From contig CANNZV010002335.1 of the NCBI GenBank assembly GCA_947561585.1, positions 62,001-126,000 on the forward strand: 64,000 nucleotides of DNA, written 5' to 3'. Under the pieces are notes generated by a model. It was not told the origin of the DNA and did not search any database. It was given only the letters and a program-made list of their open reading frames with translations. Of this stretch, positions 13,567 to 25,779 are shown piece by piece. Position 1 is the first letter of the stretch, and each line of letters starts with the position of its first letter. The DNA is from Caprella mutica (taxonomy: Eukaryota; Arthropoda; Malacostraca; Amphipoda; Caprellidae). The translations under genes were made by a program, and so were the position numbers.

Positions 13567-15466
13567 ATGTCATAACAGTGAATTGAATGTCCTCACAGTG
13601 ACTGGAATGTCCTCACAGTGACTTGAATGTCCTCACAGTGACTTGAATATCCTCACAGTGACTTGAATATCTTCACAGTGACTTGAATATATCTTCACAG
13701 TGACTTGAATGTCCTCACAGTGACTTGAATATCTTCACAGTGACTTGAATGTCCTCACAGTGACTATAATGTCCTCACAGTGACTTGAATATCTTCACAG
13801 TGACTTGAATGTCCTCACAGTGACTTGAATGTCCTCACAGTGACTTGAATGTCCTCACAGTGACTTGAATGTCCTCACAGTGACTATAATGTCCTCACAG
13901 TGACTTGAATGTCTTCACAATGACTTGAATGTCTTCACAGTGACTGGAATGTCCTCACAGTGACTTGAATAACTTCACAGTGACTTGAATGTCCTCAAAG
14001 TGACTGGAATGTCCTCACAGTGACTTGAATGTCCTCACAGTGACTTGAATGTCCTCACAGTGACTTGAATATCTTCACAGTGACTTGAATGTCCTCACAG
14101 TGACTTGAATGTCCTCACAGTGACTGGAATGTCCTCACAGTGACTTGAATGTCCTAACAGTGAGTTGAATATCTTCACAGTGACTTGAATGTCCTCACAG
14201 TGACTTGAATGTCCTCACAGTGACTATAATGTCCTCACAGTGACTTGAATGTCTTCACAATGACTTGAATGTCTTCACAGTGACTGGAATGTCCTCACAG
14301 TGACTTGAATATCTTCACAGTGACTTAAATATCTTCACAGTGACTTGAATGTCCTCACAGTGACTTGAATATCTTCACAGTGACTTGAATATCTTCACAG
14401 TGACTTGAATGTCCTCACAGTGACTTGAATGTCCTCACAGTGAGTTGAATATCTTCACAGTGACTTGAATGTCCTCACAGTGACTTGAATGTCCTTACAG
14501 TGACTTGAATGTCCTCACAGTGACTTGAATGTCTTCACAGTGACTTGAATATCTTCACAGTGACTTGAATGTCCTCACAATGACTTGAATGTCCTTACAG
14601 TGACTTGAATATCTTCACAGTGACTTGAATGTCCTCACAGTGACTTGAATGTCCTCACAGTGACTGGAATGTCCTCACAGTGACTTGAATGTCCTCACAG
14701 TGACTTGAATGTCCTCACAGTGACTTGAATATCTTCACAGTGACTTGAATGTCCTCACAGTGACTTGAATGTCCTCACAGTGACTTGAATGTCCTCACAG
14801 TGACTTGAATGTCCTCACAGTGACTTGAATATCTTCACAGTGACTTGAATATCTTCACAGTGACTTGAATGTCCTCACAGTGACTTGAATGTCCTCACAG
14901 TGACTTGAATGTCCTCACAATGACTTGAATGTCCTTACAGTGACTTGAATGTCCTCAAAGTGACTATAATGTCCTCACAGTGACTTGAATGTCCTAACAG
15001 TGACTTGAATATCTTCACAGTGACTTGAATGTCCTCACAGTGACTTGAATGTCCTCACAGTGACTTGAATAACTTCACAGTGACTTGAATGTCCTCACAG
15101 TGACTTTAATGTCCTCACAGTGACTTGAATGTCCTCACAGTGAGTTGAATATCTTCACAATGACTTGAATGTCTTCACAGTGACTTGAATGTCCTCACAG
15201 TGACTTGAATGTCCTCACAGTGACTTGAATGTCCTCACAGTGAGTTGAATATCTTCACAATGACTTGAATGTCTTCACAGTGACTTGAATGTCCTCACAG
15301 TGACTTGAATGTCCTCACAGTGACTTGAATATCTTCACAGTGACTTGAATGTCCTCACAGTGACTTGAATATCTTCACAGTGACTGGCATGTCCTCACAG
15401 TGACTTGAATGTCCTCACAGTGACTCTAATATCCTCACAGTGACACCAATGTCATAACAGTGACAT
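13567..15466. repeat. 20-bp tandem array, 1.9 kb
   Basis: About 95 copies of TCCTCACAGTGACTTGAATG. Common variants are gaatatct for gaatgtcc, tgactataat, and tgagttgaat. The variants recur in the same order in separate stretches, a sign of block duplication. The unit resembles the 19-bp array that follows at 15670. Confidence 0.95.
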
Positions 15467-15669
15467 TAAAATGTCCCAATACTCACTAGGTATAGCAATG
15501 AATTACTCGTATCTAATGGCACCGGAAAGCTATACTGCTAATAAAATCTGATTTATTCCTTTGACAACCAATTACTGGCAGTTAAATAAGCATTATTCTT
15601 CTGGGGTAACTTCGAAATTATTGAATTATGAACTTAAATAATATACTGAAGACTTACTGGAGTGATATT

Positions 15670-15812
15670 GAATAGGACACAGCGCCTTGAATAGGACACA
15701 GTGCATTGAATGGGACACAGTGCATTGAATAGGACACAGTGCATTGAAAGGGACACAGTGCATTGAATAGGACACAGAGCAATGAATAGGACACAGTGTA
15801 TTGAATAGGACT
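15670..15812. repeat. 19-bp tandem array related to the 20-bp array
   Basis: About seven copies of TTGAATAGGACACAGTGCA. Aligned with the 20-bp unit upstream it keeps CACAGTG followed by TTGAAT, so the two arrays probably share an origin. Confidence 0.85.
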
Positions 15813-15814
15813 AG

Positions 15815-15966
15815 ATATAGTACATACAGACATAGTACATACAGACATAGTACATACAGACATAGTACATACAGACATAGTACATATAGACATAGTACAT
15901 ACAGACATAGTACATTTAGACATAGTACATACAGACATAGTACATACAGACATAGTACATACAGAC
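15815..15966. repeat. 15-bp tandem array
   Basis: Ten copies of acatagtacatacag. It ends a few bases before the inverted-repeat element at 15974, so array and element tip are contiguous. Confidence 0.9.
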
Positions 15967-15973
15967 GGTGCAC

Positions 15974-16795
15974 GAACAACTCGTACCTGGACAACTCGTA
16001 CCCGCACAACTCGTACCCGGACAACTGGTATACAGGACAACTGGTATACAGGACAACTCGTACCCGATTTCCATAAGTTCGTGTTAAATGTACCTAATTA
16101 TAATAACTGAATAAAATACAAGTCCGATTTTCGAAATTTAGTTAATTGTACATAATTATAAATTAAATAACGTATGCGTGTAGGTGCCTAAAATACAATT
16201 GAAAAACTTGTTTTGATTATATATGATATATTTCTCATGTATTATGTTTCAATATATGTCATGAAATAGAAGACTCTTGAAGTTAGATCATACGAATTTT
16301 GTAAGGTAGTCTGTATTTTAGTCTCTATAAGAGTTTTAATTTTATCTTTAGCTGTGCTAGGTTACTTACTATTTAACTTTGCTAACTTAACTATATTAAA
16401 AGAGGTTAATTTAATTAAATTAGCACTGTTAGTTCTAATATATTTTTCGCGTATTATGTTTGAAAATATATATAATGAAATAGAAGACTCTTGAAGTGAG
16501 ATCATACGAATTTTGTAATGTAGTCTATATTGTAGTCTCTATAGAAGTTCCTATTTTATCCTCATTTGAATTGACAGTTTTTGTATGTTTCATTACAATA
16601 AAATAAAAATTGGTTATTTTATTATGCCTTTAATTTTTATTATAATTATGTACATTTAACTAAATTTTGAAAATCGGACTTGTATTTTATTCAGTTATTA
16701 TAATTTGGTACATTTAACACGAAATTATGAAAATCGGGTACCAGTTGTCCGGGTACCAGTTGTCCGGGTACGAATTGTCCGGGTACGAGTTGTCC
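15974..16795. mobile_element. TIR element with GGACAACTCGTACCC tip arrays
   Basis: The left tip (15974-16062) has about six copies of a 15-bp unit near GGACAACTCGTACCC, two of them with tggtataca variants. The right tip (16735-16795) has four copies in inverted orientation. Inside the arrays the arms continue as unique inverted sequence (16063-16170 and 16625-16734), both carrying a CGTGTTAAATGTACC word. The interior holds a direct repeat of about 110 bp (16223-16340 and 16439-16555) with the shared words gaagactcttgaagt and gatcatacgaattttgta. No coding capacity. The superfamily is unassigned; it resembles foldback-type elements in layout. Confidence 0.7.
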
Positions 16796-16799
16796 TAGA

Positions 16800-19525
16800 G
16801 CCATTTAGTTTAGTCTGCCACAAATATTCATGAGTTTTCTATGAAAATCTCTATAGTAAATTAGTTGTATTTCACTACCAGTACAACTCCTCTATAATGA
16901 AGTCAAGTGTAGTGAACCATCCTGATTTCAATAGTTATGAGATATGAAATGCGTTGAATAATGAATTTATTTGAAAAATGAAGAAAATGGTTTTTATAGT
17001 CTGACATGAAAAGTTCAATTTTCTATTCATCTCTCATACCCTGTGCAGTGAACTAAATCATCTATAGTGAACTGGTTGAAGTTCACTATAGAGGAGTTCA
17101 ACTGTACTTGTGAAAATTTAGAAAGAGTAGAGTGACGATATTGAGTAGAGTTGTGCATCGCTCTGTGCCACCCTTCAATTGCTTTATAGTGGTACGAGGC
17201 AGATCTTCCATGACACGGTTGAAGAAACTCCAGACATCTGGTTTGAAAAGAGGATTTCATCTATTTCTTCTAACTGGCCATACTGTCCAAGAAATCATCT
17301 TAAAAAAGCATTAAGTAAAAGTTAGATATTATACATGCATTTTTTATAGAAAGTAAAAACATATTCTCTAGGTTGTAGACGACTCCGTTTTTATCAGTTT
17401 TTAAATTCAACTTAATTGAAGATCATTTCTCCTTTAATAACAAAGTAAACCTTCTTTAATATGTTTGCAGTTAAAAAAATTGTCTTGGGGCCCAATTGTC
17501 ATGGGCACAATTGTTTGTAGGTTCAATTGTATTGGGCCTAATTGTCTGTGATCCTAATGCATTACATACTGCACTGCACAGTGAACATTGTAGGTAGAAC
17601 ATATCTTTTTCCTAATGCACAAAGTTTCATGCATGTGGTTATTTATTGATATATAATTAGTCAGATAATAAATATTCAGTTAGAAATGAATCATTAGAAA
17701 CTAGAAATGACCAATCAGTTTCAGCGGCGTGTTTTACCGTGTAAGTACGACACTAGTATCAGACAGTGTCCGGTAACAGGCAGTGTCCAGTAACAGTGAA
17801 CTCTGGAGAAAAGTGGCCCTGCCAGTGTCTCTGACATCTGATAGCCTTGTCTCTCCTGTACAATGGCATCAAAATCACAGTGATTTACCGGTAGTAATTA
17901 CAGGTGGTGCAGACTGCAGGTGAGGGCTAGTGACTGTACGTTCAAGAGGTGTGGGTTAGGTGGAAAATACTGCTGAGTAACTGGAGATCTGACTCTTATG
18001 GATCACCTGAAGTACTGGTGCTATTTTTTGGAGTGATGCAAAGGCTTTTTGATTGTCGAGTGTATCGATTGAAAGCTAGAAATTATTTGTTAGTAATTTG
18101 TTAGCAATGTTTACAGAGGTGAGTAAAATTATTGCTACATTTGAAGAACATGACAAGACAGTCGAATTTCAAACAATAATTCTAAGATTTGGTCGGTGCA
18201 ATCAGAAGAGCTCGACACTCGCGACCTCTGGAGTGAATTTTGAGTAGCGGTGGGAGTGCTGACTGTGCATTAAATTTCACTAATTTAGACAGACTCGTTT
18301 GATTTGACGGAAGAGAAAAAGAAAGAAGTCAAGTGCAGTGTTGCTCTTCACAAGATTGCAATAAAAATATTTAATAAAATGATTTTTATTCATGACACAT
18401 TTTTTTCAGTTTTTTATAAGTTTTTGCAGTATAACATGCAGTTCTGTTAACAAAGATATTCAATTTATACAAGAATATATCATACTGGTATGAGATAATG
18501 AATTTTAAGTTCTATATTCGATTAAAATATTGGTAATAGTGACACGAAATCAGGTAACTTTGAAAATAGTTTTCCAGGATTATTTCGAATCATATTTATA
18601 AACAAGAATAGACAAAATGGATTAAGTATAAAAATCCATTATTGATAATTATTGAAGTTTTTAATGCTTTATGTTTGTTGATGCAGTGGTGAAGAGGCAG
18701 AGTGATCCATTTAATCTGTTAGTTGCAAGTGATTCACTTCGGTAGGAGCCCCTGTACATTCACGTCTCTTCCCAGAGGATTTAGGAGGAAGTCAAGCAAT
18801 CCCTAATTCCGGGCAAACTCTTAAAAGACTGGCCATTAAACATGATTTAGCCAGTACAGGTTTCCACGAGGTCATTTATAATGCATCGGGGCTGTGGCTT
18901 ACCTCCCATGCTTTGAAGTTAGACCGAATGGGACTACAGAGGGACAAATGGCTTTAAAGATGGGAACATTTTAACCAATAGAAGTTGCCATTGATTTTGG
19001 GGATATTTATTGAGAATAGAAATAGAACACGAATGGAGAATGTACTCATTTGAGATGGAAAGTTTTTAGGGCTTTAAATTCATTCAAGTAAATCTATATT
19101 TTTCCATATTAAAAAATGTTACATTTAAAGTCCTAACTGAACATATATCGAAAATAAACAATAATATCAAAAAAATGTACGAATCGAATTTAATATCTAT
19201 GTTGTAAAAAAATATTCTAAGAAGCCAATTAGTTAGACTATCACAAATAAAATTACTATTTAAATTTCATCCTCAGTTTAAATAATTCTATCGAAAATAT
19301 GTCAAATGATACCTGAAGCAGTTCACTGTAAATTGTCTGCCTCTACACTGTATACATCCGACACTGTATGTAGCTTACAAGAGGCAGACTACAGAAACTG
19401 TAGAGAATATCCATCACTGTAAGAGGCTCGTATACAGGTCCTCTTTTGGATTCAGATCTGATAGCCCATATGTTGCAGGCAGTGACCCAAATACAGAAAT
19501 GTGGCACTAGATTGGAAAGAAATGG
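16800..19525. other. Non-coding interval
   Basis: No supported exon. A short run of AATTGT-containing words at 17483-17552 looks like one degenerate tip array of the kind seen at 54.6 kb. The segment 17700-18300 is somewhat richer in GC and has a short duplicated word, cagtgtccRgtaacag. Confidence 0.4.
17483..17552. repeat. Degenerate AATTGTC tandem words
   Basis: Five copies of a loose unit around gggcccaattgtc within 70 bp. The spacing is 14-17 bp, as in the GGACAATTGCCACCC tips at 54.6 kb. No matching inverted partner was found nearby, so it may be a solo tip. Confidence 0.35.
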
Positions 19526-19530
19526 AGCCT

Positions 19531-20303
19531 CTGATGGAGAGATGGATACAGTGATGGAGAGATGGGTACAGTGATGGAGAGATGGGTACAGTGATGGAGA
19601 GATGGGTACAGTGATGGAGAGATGGTACAGTGATGGAGAGATGGGTACAGTGATGGAGAGATGGTACAGTGATGGAGAGATGGTACAGTGATGGAGAGAT
19701 GGGTACAGTGATGGAGAGATGGGTACAGTGATGGAGAGATGGGTACAGTGATGGAGAGATGGGTACAGTGATGGAGAGATGGGTACAGTGATGGAGAGAT
19801 GGGTACAGTGATGGAGAGATGGGTACAGTGATGGAGAGATAGGTACAGTGATGGAGAGATGGGTACAGTGATGGAGAGATGGTACAGTGATGGAGAGATG
19901 GTACAGTGATGGAGAGATGGGTACAGTGATGGAGAGATGGGTACAGTGATGGAGAGATGGGTACAGTGATGGAGAGATGGGTACAGTGATGGAGAGATGG
20001 GTACAGTGATGGAGAGATGGTTACAGTGATGGAGAGATGGGTACAGTGATGGAGAGATGGGTACAGTGATGGAGAGATAGGTACAGTGATGGAGAGATGG
20101 GTACAGTGATGGAGAGATGGGTACAGTGATGGAGAGATGGGTACAGTGAAGGAGAGATGGGTACAGCGATGGAGAGATGGGTACAGTGATGGAGAGATGG
20201 GTACAGTGATGGAGAGATGGGTACAGTGATGGAGAGATGGGTACAGTGATGGAGAGATGGGTACAGTGATGGAGAGATGGGTACAGTGATGGAGAGATGG
20301 ACC
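19531..20303. repeat. 20-bp tandem array
   Basis: About 39 copies of gtacagtgatggagagatgg, some 19 bp long with a missing g. An ORF of 294 codons runs through it on the minus strand, because the repeat lacks stops in that frame; its changes of phase follow the 19/20-bp length variants. It is not a gene. Confidence 0.95.
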
Positions 20304-20305
20304 CA

Positions 20306-20850
20306 GTGATGATGTACTATCAGAGAAAAGAGTCACTGTGATGATGTACTATCAGAGAAAAGAGTCACTGTGATGATGTACTATCAGAGAAAAGAGTCAC
20401 TGTGATGATACTATCAGAGAAAAGAGTCACTGTGATGATGTACTATCACAGAAAAGAGTCACTGTGATGATACTATCAGAGAAAAGAGTCACTGTGATGA
20501 TACTATCAGAGAAAAGAGTCACTGTGATGATGTACTATCAGAGAAAAGAGTCACTGTGATGATGTACTATCAGAGAAAAGAGTCACTGTGATGATACTAT
20601 CAGAGAAAAGAGTCACTGTGATGATGTACTATCAGAGAAAAGAGTCACTGTGATGATGTACTATCAGAGAAAAGAGTCACTGTGATGATGTACTATCAGA
20701 GAAAAGAGTCACTGTGATGATGTACTATCAGAGAAAAGAGTCACTGTGATGATGTACTATCAGAGAAAAGAGTCACTGTGATGATGTACTATCAGAGAAA
20801 AGAGTCACTGTGATGATGTACTATCAGAAAAAAGAGTCACTGTGATGATG
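20306..20850. repeat. 32-bp (29-bp variant) tandem array
   Basis: About 17 units containing atgatgtactatcagaga and aaaagagtcactgtg. A shorter unit lacking tgt is interspersed. It starts directly where the previous array ends, so the two share a border. Confidence 0.93.
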
Positions 20851-21373
20851 CTAATTTCACAAATAACATATGTATTTCTATTAGTTTTAGAACATACAAG
20901 CTTATTGTCTTCAGTAATTTTTCTCATCTAGAAAAGTGAATTTAGTAAAGTATGAAAAAATCACCTCAGATACACTCTTTCTTCACATTTACTTGTTATC
21001 GCTTTGCTGCTGCCTGAAAATAGTTAGCAATGTTTGTTGTGGTGGGGAGTATCTGATTACCTCGAGAAAAAGAGTACCTAACTTACAACTGCATGATTTA
21101 CCTAAATTATAAGGCAGGATGTAAAACATTCGTGATCTATGTGCTTCTTGTCATAAATTAGAAGTATTACGTATGTCTCTTATAACAATTCCAATGGACG
21201 ATTATTAGCTGTTTCTCCTCTTTAAATTTTATTCCGTCATTAATTTATTTTCATAGTTTTTAATTAATTATTAGAGCAAATAACGAAGCAAAACTTCTGT
21301 ATTTTACATCAATCACAAAAATGGTAAATAACGTAACCTTCTAAAATCTTATTATTATATGTATAATCACCAT

Positions 21374-24300
21374 TCAATAACATGGTAAGTGAGTGCTCTT
21401 TCCTCTCAATAACATGGTAAGTGAGTGCTCTTTCCTCTTAATAACATGGTAAGTGAGTGCTCTTTCCTCTCAATAACATGGTAAGTAAGTACTCTTTCCT
21501 CTTAATAACATGGTAAGTAAGTGCTCTTTCCTCTCAATAACATGGTAAGTAAGTACTCTTTCCTCTTAATAACATGGTAAGTAAGTGCTCTTTCCTCTCA
21601 ATAACATGGTAAGTAAGTACTCTTTCCTCTTAATAACATGGTAAGTAAGTGCTCTTTCCTCCTAATAACATGGTAAGTAAGAGCTCTCTCCTCTCAATAA
21701 CATGGTAAGTAAGAGCTCTTTCCTCTTAATAACATGGTAAGTAAGAGCTCTTTCCTCTTAATAACATGGTAAGTAAGTACTCTTTCCTCTTAATAACATG
21801 GTAAGTGCTCTTTCCTCTTAATAACATGGTAAGTAAGTACTCTTTCATGGTAAGTAAGAGCTCTCTCCTCTCAATAACATGGTAAGTAAGAGCTCTTTCC
21901 TCTTAATAACATGGTAAGTAAGTACTCTTTCCTCTTAATAACATGGTAAGTAAGTGCTCTTTCCTCTTAATAACATGGTAAGTAAGTACTCTTTCCTCTT
22001 AATAACATGGTAAGTAAGAGCTCTCTCCTCTCAATAACATGGTAAGTAAGAGCTCTTTCCTCTTAATAACATGGTAAGTAAGTACTCTTTCCTCTTAATA
22101 ACATGGTAAGTAAGTGCTCTTTCCTCTCAATAACATGGTAAGTAAGTACTCTTTCCTCTTAATAACATGGTAAGTAAGTGCTCTTTCCTCTCAATAACAT
22201 GGTAAGTAAGTACTCTTTCCTCTTAATAACATGGTAAGTAAGTGCTCTTTCCTCCTAATAACATGGTAAGTAAGAGCTCTCTCCTCTCAATAACATGGTA
22301 AGTAAGAGCTCTTTCCTCTTAATAACATGGTGAGTAAGAGCTCTTTCCTCTTAATAACATGGTAAGTAAGTACTCTTTCCTCTTAATAACATGGTAAGTA
22401 AGTGCTCTTTCCTCTCAATAACATGGTAAGTAAGTACTCTTTCCTCTTAATAACATGGTAAGTAAGTGCTCTTTCCTCCTAATAACATGGTAAGTAAGAG
22501 CTCTCTCCTCTCAATAACATGGTAAGTAAGAGCTCTTTCCTCTTAATAACATGGTAAGTAAGAGCTCTTTCCTCTTAATAACATGGTAAGTGCTCTCTAC
22601 TCTTAATAACATGGTAAGTAAGTACTCTTTCATGGTAAGTAAGAGCTCTCTCCTCTCAATAACATGGTAAGTAAGAGCTCTTTCCTCTTAATAACATGGT
22701 AAGTAAGTACTCTTTCCTCTTAATAACATGGTAAGTAAGTGCTCTTTCCTCTTAATAACATGGTAAGTAAGTACTCTTTCCTCTTAATAACATGGTAAGT
22801 AAGAGCTCTCTCCTCTCAATAACATGGTAAGTAAGAGCTCTTTCCTCTTAGTAACATGGTAAGTAAGTACTCTTTCCTCTTAATAACATGGTAAGTAAGT
22901 GCTCTTTCCTCTCAATAACATGGTAAGTAAGTACTCTTTCCTCTTAATAACATGGTAAGTAAGTGCTCTTTCCTCTCAATAACATGGTAAGTAAGTACTC
23001 TTTCCTCTTAATAACATGGTAAGTAAGTGCTCTTTCCTCCTAATAACATGATAAGTAAGAGCTCTCTCCTCTCAATAACATGGTAAGTAAGAGCTCTTTC
23101 CTCTTAATAACATGGTAAGTAAGAGCTCTTTCCTCTTAATAACATGGTAAGTAAGTACTCTTTCCTCTTAATAACATGGTAAGTGCTCTTTCCTCTTAAT
23201 AACATGGTAAGTAAGTACTCTTTCATGGTAAGTAAGAGCTCTCTCCTCTCAATAACATGGTAAGTAAGAGCTCTTTCCTCTTAATAACATGGTAAGTAAG
23301 TACTCTTTCCTCTTAATAACATGGTAAGTAAGTGCTCTTTCCTCTTAATAACATGGTAAGTAAGTACTCTTTCCTCTTAATAACATGGTAAGTAAGAGCT
23401 CTCTCCTCTCAATAACATGGTAAGTAAGAGCTCTTTCCTCTTAATAACATGGTAAGTAAGTACTCTTTCCTCTTAATAACATGGTAAGTAAGTGCTCTTT
23501 CCTCTTAATAACATGGTAAGTAAGTACTCTTTCCTCTTAATAACATGGTAAGTAAGTGCTCTTTCCTCTTAATAACATGGTAAGTAAGTGCTCTTTCCTC
23601 CTAATAACATGGTAAGTAAGAGCTCTTTCCTCCTAATAACATGGTAAGTAAGTAATCTTTCCTCTTAATAACATGGTAAGTAAGTGCTCTTTCCTCCTAA
23701 TAACATGGTAAGTAATCTTTCCTCTTAATAACATGGTAAGTAAGTGCTCTTTCCTCTTAGTAACATGGTGAGTAAGTGCTCTTTCCTCTTAATAACATGG
23801 TAAGTAAGAGCTCTTTCCTCTTAATAACATAATAAGTAAGTGCTCTTTCCTCTTAATAACATTGTAAGTAAGTACTCTTTCCTCTTAATAACATGGTAAG
23901 TAAGAGCTCTTTCCTCTTAATAACATGGTGAGTAAGAGCTCTTTCCTCTTAATAACATGGTAAGTAAGTACTCTTTCCTCTTAATAACATGGTAAGTAAG
24001 TGCTCTTTCCTCTCAATAACATGGTAAGTAAGTACTCTTTCCTCTTAATAACATGGTAAGTAAGTGCTCTTTCCTCCTAATAACATGGTAAGTAAGAGCT
24101 CTCTCCTCTCAATAACATGGTAAGTAAGAGCTCTTTCCTCTTAATAACATGGTAAGTAAGAGCTCTTTCCTCTTAATAACATGGTAAGTAAGTACTCTTT
24201 CCTCTTAATAACATGGTAAGTGCTCTCTACTCTTAATAACATGGTAAGTAAGTACTCTTTCATGGTAAGTAAGAGCTCTCTCCTCTCAATAACATGGTAA

Positions 24301-25758
24301 GTAAGAGCTCTTTCCTCTTAATAACATGGTAAGTAAGTACTCTTTCCTCTTAATAACATGGTAAGTAAGTGCTCTTTCCTCTTAATAACATGGTAAGTAA
24401 GTACTCTTTCCTCTTAATAACATGGTAAGTAAGAGCTCTCTCCTCTCAATAACATGGTAAGTAAGAGCTCTTTCCTCTTAATAACATGGTAAGTAAGTAC
24501 TCTTTCCTCTTAATAACATGGTAAGTAAGTGCTCTTTCCTCTCAATAACATGGTAAGTAAGTACTCTTTCCTCTTAATAACATGGTAAGTAAGTGCTCTT
24601 TCCTCTCAATAACATGGTAAGTAAGTACTCTTTCCTCTTAATAACATGGTAAGTAAGTGCTCTTTCCTCCTAATAACATGATAAGTAAGAGCTCTCTCCT
24701 CTCAATAACATGGTAAGTAAGAGCTCTTTCCTCTTAATAACATGGTAAGTAAGAGCTCTTTCCTCTTAATAACATGGTAAGTAAGTACTCTTTCCTCTTA
24801 ATAACATGGTAAGTGCTCTTTCCTCTTAATAACATGGTAAGTAAGTACTCTTTCATGGTAAGTAAGAGATCTCTCCTCTCAATAACATGGTAAGTAAGAG
24901 CTCTTTCCTCTTAATAACATGGTAAGTAAGTACTCTTTCCTCTTAATAACATGGTAAGTAAGTGCTCTTTCCTCTTAATAACATGGTAAGTAAGTACTCT
25001 TTCCTCTTAATAACATGGTAAGTAAGAGCTCTCTCCTCTCAATAACATGGTAAGTAAGAGCTCTTTCCTCTTAATAACATGGTAAGTAAGTACTCTTTCC
25101 TCTTAATAACATGGTAAGTAAGTGCTCTTTCCTCTTAATAACATGGTAAGTAAGTGCTCTTTCCTCCTAATAACATGGTAAGTAAGAGCTCTTTCCTCCT
25201 AATAACATGGTAAGTAAGTAATCTTTCCTCTTAATAACATGGTAAGTAAGTGCTCTTTCCTCCTAATAACATGGTAAGTAATCTTTCCTCTTAATAACAT
25301 GGTAAGTAAGTGCTCTTTCCTCTTAGTAACATGGTGAGTAAGTGCTCTTTCCTCTTAATAACATTGTAAGTAAGAGCTCTTTCCTCTTAATAACATAATA
25401 AGTAAGTGCTCTTTCCTCTTAATAACATTGTAAGTAAGTGCTCTTTCCTCTTAATAACATGGTAAGTAAGAGCTCATTCCTCTTAATAACATTGTAAGTA
25501 AGAGCTCTTTCCTCTTAATAACATGGTAAGTAAGAGCTCTTTCCTCTTAATAACATGGTAAGTAAGTGCTCTTTCCTCTTAGTAACATGGTAAGTAAGTG
25601 CTCTTTCCTCTTAATAACATGGTAAGTAAGAGCTCTTTCCTCTTAATAACATTGTAAGTAAGAGTTCTTTCCTCTTAATAACATGGTAAGTAAGAGCTCT
25701 TTCCTCCTAATAACATTGTAAGTAAGAGCTATTTCCTCTTAATAACATGGTAAGTAAC
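21374..25758. repeat. 4.4-kb array of a 32-bp unit with higher-order structure
   Basis: About 137 units. Each holds taacatggtaagtaag and ctctttcctctt, with alternating middles (tgctc, tactc, agctc). A truncated unit tctttcatggtaagtaag recurs near 21840, 22630, 23222, 24258 and 24850. The spacing pattern 22630 to 24258 and 23222 to 24850 (about 1.63 kb each) shows that a large block was duplicated inside the array. A rare unit with taagtaatctttcc occurs at about 23711 and 25277, which supports this with a two-unit offset. Nearly every unit contains the splice-donor word GGTAAGT. Confidence 0.96.
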
Positions 25759-25779
25759 TCTTTTCAGTAAAATCTCTCT

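Noticed and set aside
13567..15466. CRISPR-like regular repeats
   Set aside because: Units are head-to-tail without unique spacers, in a eukaryotic context. It is a minisatellite.
19452..20336. 294-codon minus-strand ORF of Ser/Leu/His/Pro repeats
   Set aside because: It follows the 20-bp DNA period exactly, shifts phase with 19-bp units and has no domain. It is openness caused by repetition.
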